Assembly: GCA_020637985.1 (NCBI GenBank)
Contig: JACKJK010000008.1
Coordinates: forward strand, 1 to 64,000
From: Rhodobiaceae bacterium
GTDB lineage: Bacteria > Pseudomonadota > Alphaproteobacteria > Rhizobiales > Tepidamorphaceae
DNA: 64,000 nucleotides
Reading direction: 5' to 3'
The stretch's first letter is position 1; every line of letters begins with the position of its first letter. Positions 43,175 to 52,654 of the stretch are shown here, in pieces. The position numbers and the translations under genes are program-made. The notes under the pieces were generated by a model. That model did not search any database and was not told the origin of the DNA. It saw only the letters and a program-made list of their open reading frames with translations.

Positions 43175-44722
43175 CTAAGCCTTGCCGAAGCCGCCGCCGC
43201 CCGGCGTCACCATCAGCACCTCGTCGCCTGGCTGCATGTCGAGCTTGCGCCCCGCCGCTGCCGGCTTGCCGTTGATCTCGAAGCGTCCCGGCGCTCCCGC
43301 ACTGCCGCCATCGAGTCCTTCGGCACCGTGCATGACGCGGCTCGGCAAGGTGTTGAGCTGCCACGCCCGGTCGGTGCGCATGCGGTAGCCGATGCGCTGG
43401 CCAAGCCCGCCGGGCTGGCGGCCGGCTCCCCCGGTGCCAGGCTCCAGTTCCTTGCAGGTGAAGACGATCGGGTAGCTCGCCTCCAGGATCTCGATCGGCA
43501 CCGCCGAGACGCCGGTCGGGTAGCAGATCGCCGACAGGCCGGGCTTGGACGCGCGTGCGCCCATGCCGCCGGAATAGTTGAACATCGAGCTGGTGAAGGC
43601 CCGGCCGCTGGCGTCGCTGCCGTGGATCTGCACCGTCCACACCGCGCCCGAACCTTCCGCGACGACTCGGTCCGGTGCCACCTGCGCCAGCGCCTTGAGG
43701 ATCGGGAAGGGCACGTACATACCGACCACGTGGCGCGCGTTGACCGGGGAAGGGTAGCGCGCGTTGACGATGCAGTCGTCGGGCAGCTTCAGCTTGATCG
43801 GGGCGAGGCTGCCCGCGTTGTTGGGCAGGTCCGGGTTCAGCGTCGAACGCACCGCGAAGGTGGCGTAGGCGTGGGTATAAGCCGGCACGACGTTGATGCC
43901 GAGCCGGCTTGCCGGCCACGAGCCGGCGAAGTCGATCGTGATCTCGCCGGCGTCTGCGTCGATCTCGACGGTCGCCTTCAGCGTGATCTCCTCTCCGCCG
44001 GGCACGTCGAAGGTGGAAACGCCGGTGAACGATCCGCCCTTCAGCTTGCGGATCGAGTTGCGGGTGGCTTCCTCCGAGCGCGCGATGATCTCGTCGGCGA
44101 GCGTCTCGATGTCGTCGAGCCCGTAGCGGTCGCACAGCGCGTTGAGCCGCTGCGCCGCGATCATGCCGCTGGAGACCTGCGCGCCGAGATCGCCGAGCAG
44201 CGCGTCGGGCGTGCGCACGTTGCGCTTGATGATGGAGAACAGCGTGTCGTTCGGCTTGCCCGCCTCGTAGAGCTTCAGCACAGGGATCCACAGGCCTTCC
44301 TCGTGGATGTCGCGCGCCCCGGCGCCAATGCCATAGCCGCCAATGTCGGTATGGTGGATGGTCGAGCCGGCGTAGCCGATGATGCGATCCTCGCGAAAGA
44401 TCGGCGACAGCACCGTGATGTCGAAGAAGTGCCCCGCCGACATCCAAGGGTCGTTGGTGATCAGCACATCGCCCGGCTTCAGCGTGCTCGTGTCGATGTC
44501 GTTGAGCAGGTTGCGGGCGGCAGCGGCCAGCGAATTGATGTGGCCCGGCGTGCCCGTCACCGCCTGCGCCACCATGCGCGCGCGCGCGTCGAACAGGCCG
44601 TTGGCGAGATCGCCCGCCTCGCGCACGATCGGGCTGAAGGCGATGCGCTGCAACGCGCGCGCCTGTTCCGAGACGATGCCGATCAGGTTGCTCCACAGGA
44701 TCTGCAGCTGTACCCCGTCCAT
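43175..44722 (-). CDS. hyuB: Hydantoinase/oxoprolinase subunit B
   Basis: A 515-residue protein of the HyuB family: MDGVQLQILWSNLIGIVSEQ, ITNDPWMSAGHFFDI and the C-terminal GDEVLMVTPGGGGFG. With HyuA it forms an ATP-dependent enzyme that opens hydantoin-like or 5-oxoproline-like rings. The ATG shares its A with the hyuA stop. Last gene of the cupin-iclR-hyuA-hyuB run. Confidence 0.92.
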   Translation of the reverse strand: MDGVQLQILWSNLIGIVSEQARALQRIAFSPIVREAGDLANGLFDARARMVAQAVTGTPGHINSLAAAARNLLNDIDTSTLKPGDVLITNDPWMSAGHFFDITVLSPIFREDRIIGYAGSTIHHTDIGGYGIGAGARDIHEEGLWIPVLKLYEAGKPNDTLFSIIKRNVRTPDALLGDLGAQVSSGMIAAQRLNALCDRYGLDDIETLADEIIARSEEATRNSIRKLKGGSFTGVSTFDVPGGEEITLKATVEIDADAGEITIDFAGSWPASRLGINVVPAYTHAYATFAVRSTLNPDLPNNAGSLAPIKLKLPDDCIVNARYPSPVNARHVVGMYVPFPILKALAQVAPDRVVAEGSGAVWTVQIHGSDASGRAFTSSMFNYSGGMGARASKPGLSAICYPTGVSAVPIEILEASYPIVFTCKELEPGTGGAGRQPGGLGQRIGYRMRTDRAWQLNTLPSRVMHGAEGLDGGSAGAPGRFEINGKPAAAGRKLDMQPGDEVLMVTPGGGGFGKA

Positions 44723-46797
44723 CACGCGGCCTCCGTGTCCCGGTTGGCGAAAAGGCTGCCGTCGTGATGTACCCTCAGGGTCCAACCGGGCAGGACGAAG
44801 ATGGTGGTCTCGCGTTCCTCGACGATCACCGGCCCGGCGATCTGCTGTTCGGGGCAAAGCGAGGTGCGCTGGTAAACCGGCACCCGCGTCGCGGCACCGC
44901 GCAGATGGACGGTCCGCTCGCCCGGCGCTGCCTGCGCGGTATCGCCGTCTGCGGCGGCGCCACGCTGCGGCGTCGGTCCGCTCGCCGTGGTGCGCCAGTT
45001 GACGATCTCGATCGCCATGCCGTCGAGCTTCAGCCCGTATTGCGCCGCGTATTCGGTCTCGAACAGTTCGCGGATCGCATCCGGCTCGCGGTTCTGGCGC
45101 GGGTCGAAGGGTAAGTCGATGCGCACCTCCGACTGCTGGCCGAGGTAGCGCAGATCGACCCCGTGGCGAAAGCGGATGTCGGCGTTGGCGATCCCGGCCT
45201 CGCGCAGCGCCTGCGTGCCCTCCGCGACCATGTCGTCGATGGTCGCGGTGACCGATGCCCAGTCGATCGCGTCGAGCAGCACCACGTTGGAGCGCACCAG
45301 GTCGATCTGCGCCGGCGTGACCAGCGTCCCGAACGCCGACAGCACGCTGGCGAGCGGCGGGTAGATGACCTGCGAACTGTCCACCAGTTCCGCCACCATG
45401 CAGGCGTGCACCGGCCCTGCGCCTCCGAACGCCAGCAGCGGCAGGCCGCGGTAGTCGATGGCGCGGTCGGTGGCATGCGTGCGCGCCGCCGATGCCATCT
45501 GCTCGCACACCACCTCGAACACGCCCCAAGCGGCCTGCTCGCGGCTGAGCCCCAGGCTCTTGCCGAGCCCTTCCAGCGCGGCGCCTGCCGCATCGGCGTC
45601 GAGCATCATGTCGCCGCCAAGGAAGCGGTCGGGATCGATGATGCCGAGCACGACGTCGGCGTCGGTGACGCAGGGGCCCGTGCCGCCACGTCCGTAGCAC
45701 ACCGGTCCCGGTTCCGAGCCGGCGCTATCGGGTCCGGTCTTCAGCAAGCCGAGATCGTCGACCCGGGCGATCGAACCGCCGCCAGCCCCGATCTCGATCA
45801 TGTCGATGGACGGCACCGTGATCGGCATGCCGCTGCCCGGCTTGAAGCGGTAGCGCCGGTCGACCTCGAAGGTGCTGGTGACCAGCGGCTCGTGGTTCTG
45901 GATCATGCACGCCTTGGCCGTCGTGCCGCCCATGTCGAAGGAAATCAGGTCGGGGATGCCGTAGAGCCGCGAGAAGTAGCAGGCGACAAGCGCGCCGGCC
46001 GCGGGGCCCGATTCGATCATCCGCACCGGGTGCAGCCCGGCGCGTTCGGCCCCCAGCACGCCGCCGTTGGACAGCATGATGAGCGGTTGCTGCGAGAAGC
46101 CGCGCCGCTTCAGTTCGTCCGCGAAGGCCGTCAGGTAGGGCCGGGTGATCGGCACCGTGAAGGCGTTGATGGCGACCGTCGAGGTGCGCAGGTACTCGCG
46201 CATCTGCGGCGCGATCTCGCTCGACAGCGACACGTGGATGGACGGGGCGACCTCGGCGAACACCTCGCGCACGCGCGCCTCGTTGGCGCCGTTGCGGTAG
46301 GCGTTCAGCAGGCACACGGCGACCGACACGATGCCGGCATCCGCGCAGCGGCGCGCGATGTCGGCGATCTCCGCGTCCGCTGCGGCCTTCTCCACCGTGC
46401 CGCCGGCGAGCACGCGCTCGTCGAGCGTGAACGTGCGTTCCGCCGGAATCAGCGGCTCGGCGAACTCGATCTGCGGATCGTACATGTCGTAGCGGTGCTC
46501 GTCGCGGATGTAGAGGATGTCGGCGAAGCCCTTCGTCAGGATCAGGCCGGTCGGCGGTCCCTTGCGCTCGATCAGCGCGTTGGTGACCACGGTCGTCGCG
46601 TGCACCACCACGTCGTCCACGTCGGCAGGGGCGATGCCGGCGCGCCCCAGCACCAGGTCAACGCCGCGAAACAGGCCTTCGAGAAGGTTGGCATGCGTCG
46701 ACAGCGTCTTGTCAACGAAGCTGCGCCCGTCGTCGGCGAGCAGCACCGCATCGGTGAACGTGCCGCCGATGTCGATGGCCAGTGCGTAGCGGGTCAT
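44722..46797 (-). CDS. hyuA: Hydantoinase/oxoprolinase subunit A
   Basis: A 691-residue protein of the HyuA family. The ASKHA-type ATP motifs are AIDIGGTFTDAVL at the N-terminus and SFDMGGTTAKACMI in the middle; GGAGPVHACMVAEL is also typical. It uses ATP to activate a cyclic amide for hydrolysis. It overlaps the iclR stop by ATGA, indicating coupled expression with its regulator. Confidence 0.93.
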   Translation of the reverse strand: MTRYALAIDIGGTFTDAVLLADDGRSFVDKTLSTHANLLEGLFRGVDLVLGRAGIAPADVDDVVVHATTVVTNALIERKGPPTGLILTKGFADILYIRDEHRYDMYDPQIEFAEPLIPAERTFTLDERVLAGGTVEKAAADAEIADIARRCADAGIVSVAVCLLNAYRNGANEARVREVFAEVAPSIHVSLSSEIAPQMREYLRTSTVAINAFTVPITRPYLTAFADELKRRGFSQQPLIMLSNGGVLGAERAGLHPVRMIESGPAAGALVACYFSRLYGIPDLISFDMGGTTAKACMIQNHEPLVTSTFEVDRRYRFKPGSGMPITVPSIDMIEIGAGGGSIARVDDLGLLKTGPDSAGSEPGPVCYGRGGTGPCVTDADVVLGIIDPDRFLGGDMMLDADAAGAALEGLGKSLGLSREQAAWGVFEVVCEQMASAARTHATDRAIDYRGLPLLAFGGAGPVHACMVAELVDSSQVIYPPLASVLSAFGTLVTPAQIDLVRSNVVLLDAIDWASVTATIDDMVAEGTQALREAGIANADIRFRHGVDLRYLGQQSEVRIDLPFDPRQNREPDAIRELFETEYAAQYGLKLDGMAIEIVNWRTTASGPTPQRGAAADGDTAQAAPGERTVHLRGAATRVPVYQRTSLCPEQQIAGPVIVEERETTIFVLPGWTLRVHHDGSLFANRDTEAA

Positions 46798-47564
46798 TCA
46801 GGGGTCTCCGGGGATCCGAGGTTCGCCGAAAGGGTGCGCGCGGCTGAAACCACGGCGTCTATCTGTGCCTGCGTGGGAGGGGATGGCAGCACCGCCATGG
46901 TTCCGGCGATGGTGATGGCGGCGGTAAAGCGCCGCCCGGCGGAATAGACGGGCGCCGAGACGGCATTGATGCCGGCGAGGGTTTCCGCGGCCCCGTCCGA
47001 CCAGCCGTCCTGGCGCACACGTTCGACGCGCGCCCTGAGTGCTGCGAGCCTCACCGTATTTTCGGGCCCGCCGAGCACGGTCTCTACCTTTGCCCAGCAA
47101 TCCGCCTCGCCGAAAGCGAGCGCAACCTTGCCGGCGGCGGAAGAGTGAAATCCCAGCAACGTGCCGGGGGTCGTGACGATCTCGACCGGCGAGTGTGCGC
47201 GCACGAGATCCAGCACGCGCATGCCGTCGGCCTCGGGAGAGGCCATCGCCGCCGTCAGGCCGGTGGTCTTCGACAGCTGGATCAGCATCGGGCGCGCCTC
47301 GGTCAGCAGGTCGGTCTTGTCGGCGATCGCCTGCCCGAGGTGGAACAGCTTCAGCGACAGCCGGTAGCGCTCGTTGTTTCGATCCTGCAGCACGTAGCCG
47401 ATCAGCGCCAGCGTCCGCAGGAACCGGAACACGCGCGGCTTGGGCATGTCCAGCCGCCGTGCCAGCACCGACAGCTCGACCGGCTTGCCGATCGCCACCA
47501 TTTCTTCCAGAACGCGGAACGCGACCTGTGTCGACTGGTTCATCGACGCGTCGAGCGGTTTCAT
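46794..47564 (-). CDS. IclR-family transcriptional regulator
   Basis: A 256-residue IclR protein. The N-terminal helix-turn-helix is ELSVLARRLDMPKPRVFRFL, and the GAF-like effector domain ends VSAPVYSAGRRFTAAITIAG. The ATG at 47564 has GAGGAG ten bases upstream. It is encoded in the same transcript as hyuAB and probably senses their substrate or product. The TTTCAA dyad at 48102-48116 is a candidate site. Confidence 0.9.
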   Translation of the reverse strand: MKPLDASMNQSTQVAFRVLEEMVAIGKPVELSVLARRLDMPKPRVFRFLRTLALIGYVLQDRNNERYRLSLKLFHLGQAIADKTDLLTEARPMLIQLSKTTGLTAAMASPEADGMRVLDLVRAHSPVEIVTTPGTLLGFHSSAAGKVALAFGEADCWAKVETVLGGPENTVRLAALRARVERVRQDGWSDGAAETLAGINAVSAPVYSAGRRFTAAITIAGTMAVLPSPPTQAQIDAVVSAARTLSANLGSPETPE

Positions 47565-47645
47565 CTCCTTGCTGCTCCTCGCGCTGGGGCAACAACAGGC
47601 GTGCGGCCGATTGCTGCAAGGCCGCGCCATGGCTGTCCGGCCGGT

Positions 47646-48029
47646 CTAGCCATCGTCTGCAAAGTCCGCTTCCTGGTAGGCGGTCAGGTGGCGGTAGTCA
47701 TCGCGGACCGGGGCGAAGACATCGAGGTTGATCGCCGTCTCGTCCCCCACCGGTTCGCCGCAATGCACGACGTCGGGCGGGATTCGAAGCACCTCGCCGG
47801 CGCCGACCTCAACGACCTCGTCGCCAACCGTGAAGCGCACGCGCCCGGCGATGATGTAGGCGAGCTGCTCGAACGGATGGGAGTGCGGACGCACCTCCAT
47901 GCCCGGCTCCAGCCAGTTCATCACCATCAGCGCGTTGTCGCCGCGAAACGCTGTCCGCGTCACCCCGGGCCGCACGGTTTCACGCGGCAGGTCGCGCCAG
48001 CGATAGACCTTCGCCTTGCCGCCGCTCAT
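47646..48029 (-). CDS. Cupin-domain protein
   Basis: A 127-residue single cupin with motif 1 RPHSHPFEQLAYIIAGRVRF and motif 2 LRIPPDVVHCGEPVG, so the His, Glu and His metal ligands are in place. The likely start is ATG 48029, which overlaps a 17-codon reading frame with a strong ribosome-binding site; an in-frame TTG at 48107 is an alternative. Small cupins of this kind act as isomerases, dioxygenases or sugar-acid binders. It heads the hyu operon, 81 bases before iclR. Confidence 0.82.
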   Translation of the reverse strand: MSGGKAKVYRWRDLPRETVRPGVTRTAFRGDNALMVMNWLEPGMEVRPHSHPFEQLAYIIAGRVRFTVGDEVVEVGAGEVLRIPPDVVHCGEPVGDETAINLDVFAPVRDDYRHLTAYQEADFADDG

Positions 48030-48079
48030 CGCGGCGCCCTGCAGCTTTTGCGAGGCTTGTTGCGTCCAGTCTGGAGCAT
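48026..48079 (-). CDS. Putative 17-codon leader peptide
   Basis: ATG 48079 lies five bases after GGAGG, the best ribosome-binding site in this stretch, and opens a 17-codon frame with several Arg and Lys codons. Its stop overlaps the cupin ATG (ATGA), so ribosomes finishing it could restart on the cupin gene. It may be a coupling or attenuation leader. Expression is unproven. Confidence 0.5.
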   Translation of the reverse strand: MLQTGRNKPRKSCRAPR

Positions 48080-48101
48080 GTGTTCCTCCGGAAATGCACC
48101 G

Positions 48102-48116
48102 TTTCAATATTTGAAA
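48102..48116. promoter_or_regulatory. Candidate IclR operator
   Basis: TTTCAATATTTGAAA is an inverted repeat of TTTCAA and TTGAAA with a three-base spacer. It lies just upstream of the cupin/iclR/hyuAB genes. IclR proteins bind similar A/T-rich dyads. No experimental support. Confidence 0.45.
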
Positions 48117-48297
48117 TGATCTTTTGTCATCTGAAATGCTCCGAAATTCTGGACACGAGTCGGGTCGGTGTCAAATCCTTGCTTGGCACCGTGCAGGTCG
48201 CGGTTTCGGAAACGCCGGGAGTCCCGCCGGGAAACCAGATTTCGCGGGTGTGCGGTGGGCGCGGGTGCGCCGGCAGGGGTCTGTCGGGCAAGATCCG

Positions 48298-51200
48298 TCA
48301 GGTTGTATTGTCGGACGCCTGGCGGGTGGCGAAGAAGCGCCGGATCAGCACGTAGAACAACGGCACGAACAAGACGCCAAGCACGGTTGCGGCAAGGGTG
48401 CCACCCAGCACGCCGGAGCCGATCGCGTTGCGCCCCGCCGAACCCGCTCCGGTGCTCAGCACCAGCGGCGTGACGCCGAGCGTGAACGCCATCGAGGTCA
48501 TCAGGATCGGGCGGAAGCGCTGCCGCGCCGCCTCGCGCACGGCGGTATACATGTCCTCGCCGGCCTCCTGCCGGGCGCGCGCGAACTCCACGATCAGGAT
48601 CGCGTTCTTGCCGGTCAGCCCGATGGTTGTGAGGATCGCCACCTGGAAGAACACGTCGTTGGAGTAGCCGCCCAGCCACGCCGCGGCCAGCGCGCCAAAC
48701 ACGCCGATCGGCATCGCCAGCATGACGGCGGCGGGGATCGCCCAGCTCTCGTAGAGCGCGGCAAGGCTGAGGAATACGACCGCCAGCGACAGCGCGTAGA
48801 GCAGCGGCGCCTGGCCGCTCGACTGGCGTTCTTCCAGCGACAGTCCCGTCCACGACAGGTCGTAGCCGCTTGCCAGCTGGCCACCCAGGCGTTCCATCTC
48901 GTCCATCGCCGCCCCGGTCGCGACGCCGGCACCCGGCGTGCCCTGGATCTGCATCGCCGGAACGCCGTTGTAGCGGTACAGCCCTTGCGGGCCGAAGCGC
49001 CAGTTGCCTTGCGCGAAATTGGAGAAGGGCACCAGCCCGCCGCTGGCATTGCGGATGCGCCAGCGCTCGATGTCGGTGGGGTCGCGCCGCGCGTCCGCCT
49101 CGCCCTGCACGTAGACCTTCTTGATGCGGCCGCGGTCGACGAAATCGTTGACGTAGCGCCCCGCCCAAGCAACGGCCAGCAGGTTGCTGACCTCGCTCGC
49201 CGTCACGCCCATGGCGCCGGCCTTGCGCCAGTCGATGGCGAGATTGTACTGCGCGGCGTCCTCCAGTCCGTTCGGCCGGATCGAGCCGATCAGCGGGCTC
49301 TCCTTGCCCATGCCGAGCAACTGGTTGCGCGCGCCGAGAAGCTCCTCGTGGGTCTGCCCGGCGCGCGCCTGCAGGTAGACGTCGAAGCCGCTGACGTTGC
49401 CCAGTTCGCGCACCGCCGGCGGCACCACCGGGAAAACGAAACTGTCGCGGATGCCGCCGAGCGCCCGGAAGGCCCGCCCCGCGATCGCCTGCACGCCCTG
49501 GTCGGGGCGCGCGCGCAACGCCCAGTCCTTCAGGCGCACGAAGCCGATGCCGACGTTCTGCCCGGACCCCGCGAAGCTGAAGCCGACGGCGGTGAACACC
49601 GCCTCGACGTTGTCGCTTTCCGTTTTGAGGAAATGCGCCTCGATCTGCTGCATCACCTTCAGCGTGCGTTCGGCCGTGGCCCCCGACGGACCCTGCACGA
49701 AGACGAACATGATCCCCTGGTCCTCGTTCGGCAGGAAGCCGGTCGGCGTGCGCATGAACAGCCCCGCCATGCCGGCGACCAGCGCCAGGTAGACCAGTGC
49801 GACCCGCACCGGCCTTGCCGTGATCCACGACACGCTGCCCGCGTAGCGCCGCGTCAGGCCGGAAAAGGCGCGTTCGAACCAGCCGAACAGACCACGCTTG
49901 GCGTGATCGGCATCGTGCCGCTTCAGCATCGCCGCGCAGAGCGCCGGCGTAAGTGTCAGCGCCACCACCACCGACAGTGCCATCGCCGAGACGATGGTGA
50001 TCGAGAACTGCCGGTAGATGACACCCGTCGAGCCTCCGAAGAAGGCCATCGGCACGAACACCGCCGACAAGACCACCGCGATGCCGACCAGCGCCCCGGT
50101 GATCTGGTCCATCGACTTGCGCGTTGCCTCGCGCGGGTCGAGGCCTTCCTCAGCCATGATCCGCTCGACGTTTTCCACCACGACGATGGCGTCGTCGACG
50201 AGCAGGCCGATCGCCAGCACCATCGCCAACATGGTCAGCGTGTTGATCGAGAAGCCGGCCGCCGCCAGCACGCCGAAGGTGCCGAGTAGCACGACCGGCA
50301 CCGCCAGCGTCGGGATCAGCGTCGCGCGCAGGTTGCCGAGAAACAGCAGCATGACGAGGAAGACGAGACCAATGGCTTCGAACAGGGTCTTGACGACTTC
50401 CTCGATGGAAATGCGCACGAAAGGCGTCGTGTCATAGGGGACCGTGTAGACGACGCCGTCCGGGAAGAACGCCTTGAGTTCCTCCATGCGCGCCTTGACG
50501 CGGTCGGCGGTGTCCAGCGCGTTGGCGCCGCTGGCTAGCTGGATCGCCATGCCGGCGGCCGGACGACCGTCGTAGCGCGCGATCGTCTCGTAGCGCTCCG
50601 CACCGATCTCCACCCGCGCCACGTCCTTCAGCAGCACCAGGCCGCCGTCGGTCTGCGCGCGCAGCACGACCTGCTCGAAGTCCGCCGGCGTCTGCAACAG
50701 CGACTGCGCCGTGATGACGGCATTGATCTGTTGTCCCGGCACCGTCGGCAGCGAACCGAACTGGCCAGCCGAGATCTGCGCGTTCTGCGCGGAGACCGCC
50801 TGCACTACGTCCGCGGGCGCCAGCTCGAAGGCCGCGAGCTTGGCCGGGTCGAGCCAGATGCGCATGGCGTAGGGCGAGCCGAACACGCGCACGTTGCCGA
50901 CGCCCTTGATGCGGCTGATCTCGTCGACGAGGTTCGACGCCAGATAGTCCGACAGGTCCACCTGCTCCAACCGCCCGTCCTCGGAAATGAGGCCAATCAC
51001 CATCAGGAAGCCGGCCGAGGACTTGCGCACGCTGACGCCCTGCCGCTGCACGATCTCAGGCAGCAGCGACGTCGCCTGCGCCAGCTTGTTCTGCACCTGC
51101 ACCAGCGCGATGTCGGCGTCCGTCCCCGTCTCGAAGGTCAGCGTCACGGTCGCCGATCCGGCCGACGTCGAACTGGAGCTGAAATACCGCAGCCCGTCGA

Positions 51201-51414
51201 GACCGGTCATCTGCTGCTCGATCACCTGGGTGACGGCGTTCTCGACCGTCTCCGCCGATGCGCCGGGATAGCTCGCCTGCACGCTCACCGATGGCGGTGC
51301 GATTTCCGGGTATTGCGACACCGGCAGCGCCATGATGGACAGCACCCCGATCCCCATGATGAGGATCGCGATGACCCAGGCGAAGACCGGGCGGTCGATG
51401 AAGAAGCGTGCCAT
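48298..51414 (-). CDS. RND multidrug efflux transporter (AcrB-type)
   Basis: A 1038-residue inner-membrane pump of the hydrophobe/amphiphile RND family, at typical length. MARFFIDRPVFAWVIAILIM opens it, the proton-relay pair is in AIGLLVDDAIVVVENVERIM, and PFSNFAQGNWRFGP lies in the porter domain. It exports lipophilic drugs or toxic metabolites. Adaptor gene follows the usual order 14 bases upstream. No outer-membrane factor or TetR regulator is nearby. Confidence 0.95.
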   Translation of the reverse strand: MARFFIDRPVFAWVIAILIMGIGVLSIMALPVSQYPEIAPPSVSVQASYPGASAETVENAVTQVIEQQMTGLDGLRYFSSSSTSAGSATVTLTFETGTDADIALVQVQNKLAQATSLLPEIVQRQGVSVRKSSAGFLMVIGLISEDGRLEQVDLSDYLASNLVDEISRIKGVGNVRVFGSPYAMRIWLDPAKLAAFELAPADVVQAVSAQNAQISAGQFGSLPTVPGQQINAVITAQSLLQTPADFEQVVLRAQTDGGLVLLKDVARVEIGAERYETIARYDGRPAAGMAIQLASGANALDTADRVKARMEELKAFFPDGVVYTVPYDTTPFVRISIEEVVKTLFEAIGLVFLVMLLFLGNLRATLIPTLAVPVVLLGTFGVLAAAGFSINTLTMLAMVLAIGLLVDDAIVVVENVERIMAEEGLDPREATRKSMDQITGALVGIAVVLSAVFVPMAFFGGSTGVIYRQFSITIVSAMALSVVVALTLTPALCAAMLKRHDADHAKRGLFGWFERAFSGLTRRYAGSVSWITARPVRVALVYLALVAGMAGLFMRTPTGFLPNEDQGIMFVFVQGPSGATAERTLKVMQQIEAHFLKTESDNVEAVFTAVGFSFAGSGQNVGIGFVRLKDWALRARPDQGVQAIAGRAFRALGGIRDSFVFPVVPPAVRELGNVSGFDVYLQARAGQTHEELLGARNQLLGMGKESPLIGSIRPNGLEDAAQYNLAIDWRKAGAMGVTASEVSNLLAVAWAGRYVNDFVDRGRIKKVYVQGEADARRDPTDIERWRIRNASGGLVPFSNFAQGNWRFGPQGLYRYNGVPAMQIQGTPGAGVATGAAMDEMERLGGQLASGYDLSWTGLSLEERQSSGQAPLLYALSLAVVFLSLAALYESWAIPAAVMLAMPIGVFGALAAAWLGGYSNDVFFQVAILTTIGLTGKNAILIVEFARARQEAGEDMYTAVREAARQRFRPILMTSMAFTLGVTPLVLSTGAGSAGRNAIGSGVLGGTLAATVLGVLFVPLFYVLIRRFFATRQASDNTT

Positions 51415-51428
51415 CGGGGCCTTTCCGG

Positions 51429-52556
51429 TCAGCTGCCGGGCGACGCGCGTTCGTCGGGCGCGACGCTGGCGCCCGGCCGCACCTTCTGCAGGCCCTCGAC
51501 GATGACCCGGTCGCCGGGGGCGAGGCCCTCTGTGACGATCCAGTCGTTGCCGCGCGCCTGCGAAACCGCGAGCGCCTTCTGCTCCACCGTGTTGTCGGCC
51601 TTGACCGCGAACACGGTCGGGCGCCCGCGCTGGTCGCGCTGCACGGCTTCCTGCGGCACCAGGAACACAGCGTGCAGCACGCCCTGCGGCATGTCGACCT
51701 GCACGTACATGCCCGGCAGCAGCAGTCGATCCGGATTGGGGAACTCCAGCCGCAGGGTCACGACGCCGGTGAGTTCGTTGACGTAGGGGTCTGCCGCTGT
51801 CAGCGAGCCGACGTGTTCGTAGGTTCCGCCGTCGGCGAGCTTGAGCGACACGTCCTGCGCCGCGCCTTCCAGGCGCTTGGCAACGATGCCGCGGCGCCAG
51901 GCGATCAGTTCGGCTGCCGACTGCGTGACGTCCACGAGCACGGGGTCGAGCGTGCGGATCACCGCCAGCGGTTCGGCCTGGCCGCTGGTGACCAGCGCGC
52001 CACGCGTCGTCAGCGAGCGTCCGATCACGCCCGACAGCTGTGCGCGGATGGTGGTGCGTTCGTAGTCGATCTCGGCGGCCAGCTGGTCGGCCTTCGCCAC
52101 GTCGACGGCGGCCGACGCCGTTTCCAGCGCGGCCTGCGCCTCGTCGAAGCTGCGCTCGCTGGCCACCTTGCGCTCGATCAGGACCCGCAGCCTGTCCGCT
52201 TCGCGTTCGGCCGCGCGCAACTGTGCTTCGGCTTGTGCGACCTGCGCCTTAGCGGCGACGACGCGCACGCGGTAGGTCTCGGGATCGATCCTGTAGAGTT
52301 CGTCGCCGACCGCGACGTCGCCGCCTTCGTCGAAGAGGCGCTCGGTGATGATGCCGCTGACCTGCGGGCGCACCTCCGCCACGCCGGACGCGACGACACG
52401 GCCGGGCAGGGTGGCCGTCAGCGTCACGTCCTGCGGCTGCAGCGTCACCACGGTCACTGGCTGCGGTGGCGGCGCGCCCTGGGCAAGGACTTGTGCGGGA
52501 AGCGTCAGGAGGGCGATGACAGACGCAACGCGCCGGATTGTCCTGATCGTCAGCAT
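51429..52556 (-). CDS. RND efflux periplasmic adaptor (AcrA-type)
   Basis: A 375-residue membrane fusion protein. An N-terminal signal (VASVIALLTLPAQVLAQG) without a lipobox Cys suggests export without lipidation. The lipoyl halves LPGRVVASGVAEVRPQVSG and IRAQLSGVIGRSLTTRGALV surround a coiled-coil hairpin (about 95-165). Start is ATG 52556. It links the pump at 48298-51414 to an outer-membrane channel encoded elsewhere. Confidence 0.92.
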   Translation of the reverse strand: MLTIRTIRRVASVIALLTLPAQVLAQGAPPPQPVTVVTLQPQDVTLTATLPGRVVASGVAEVRPQVSGIITERLFDEGGDVAVGDELYRIDPETYRVRVVAAKAQVAQAEAQLRAAEREADRLRVLIERKVASERSFDEAQAALETASAAVDVAKADQLAAEIDYERTTIRAQLSGVIGRSLTTRGALVTSGQAEPLAVIRTLDPVLVDVTQSAAELIAWRRGIVAKRLEGAAQDVSLKLADGGTYEHVGSLTAADPYVNELTGVVTLRLEFPNPDRLLLPGMYVQVDMPQGVLHAVFLVPQEAVQRDQRGRPTVFAVKADNTVEQKALAVSQARGNDWIVTEGLAPGDRVIVEGLQKVRPGASVAPDERASPGS

Positions 52557-52654
52557 GGGCACTCCTGGTTGACCGGTCCCCACAGCAGATACAGCCGGCA
52601 CCCCTGCGCGGCAAGGCGCATCGTTTCGGCAGGTCTTGCCGGAAACCGATCCGT

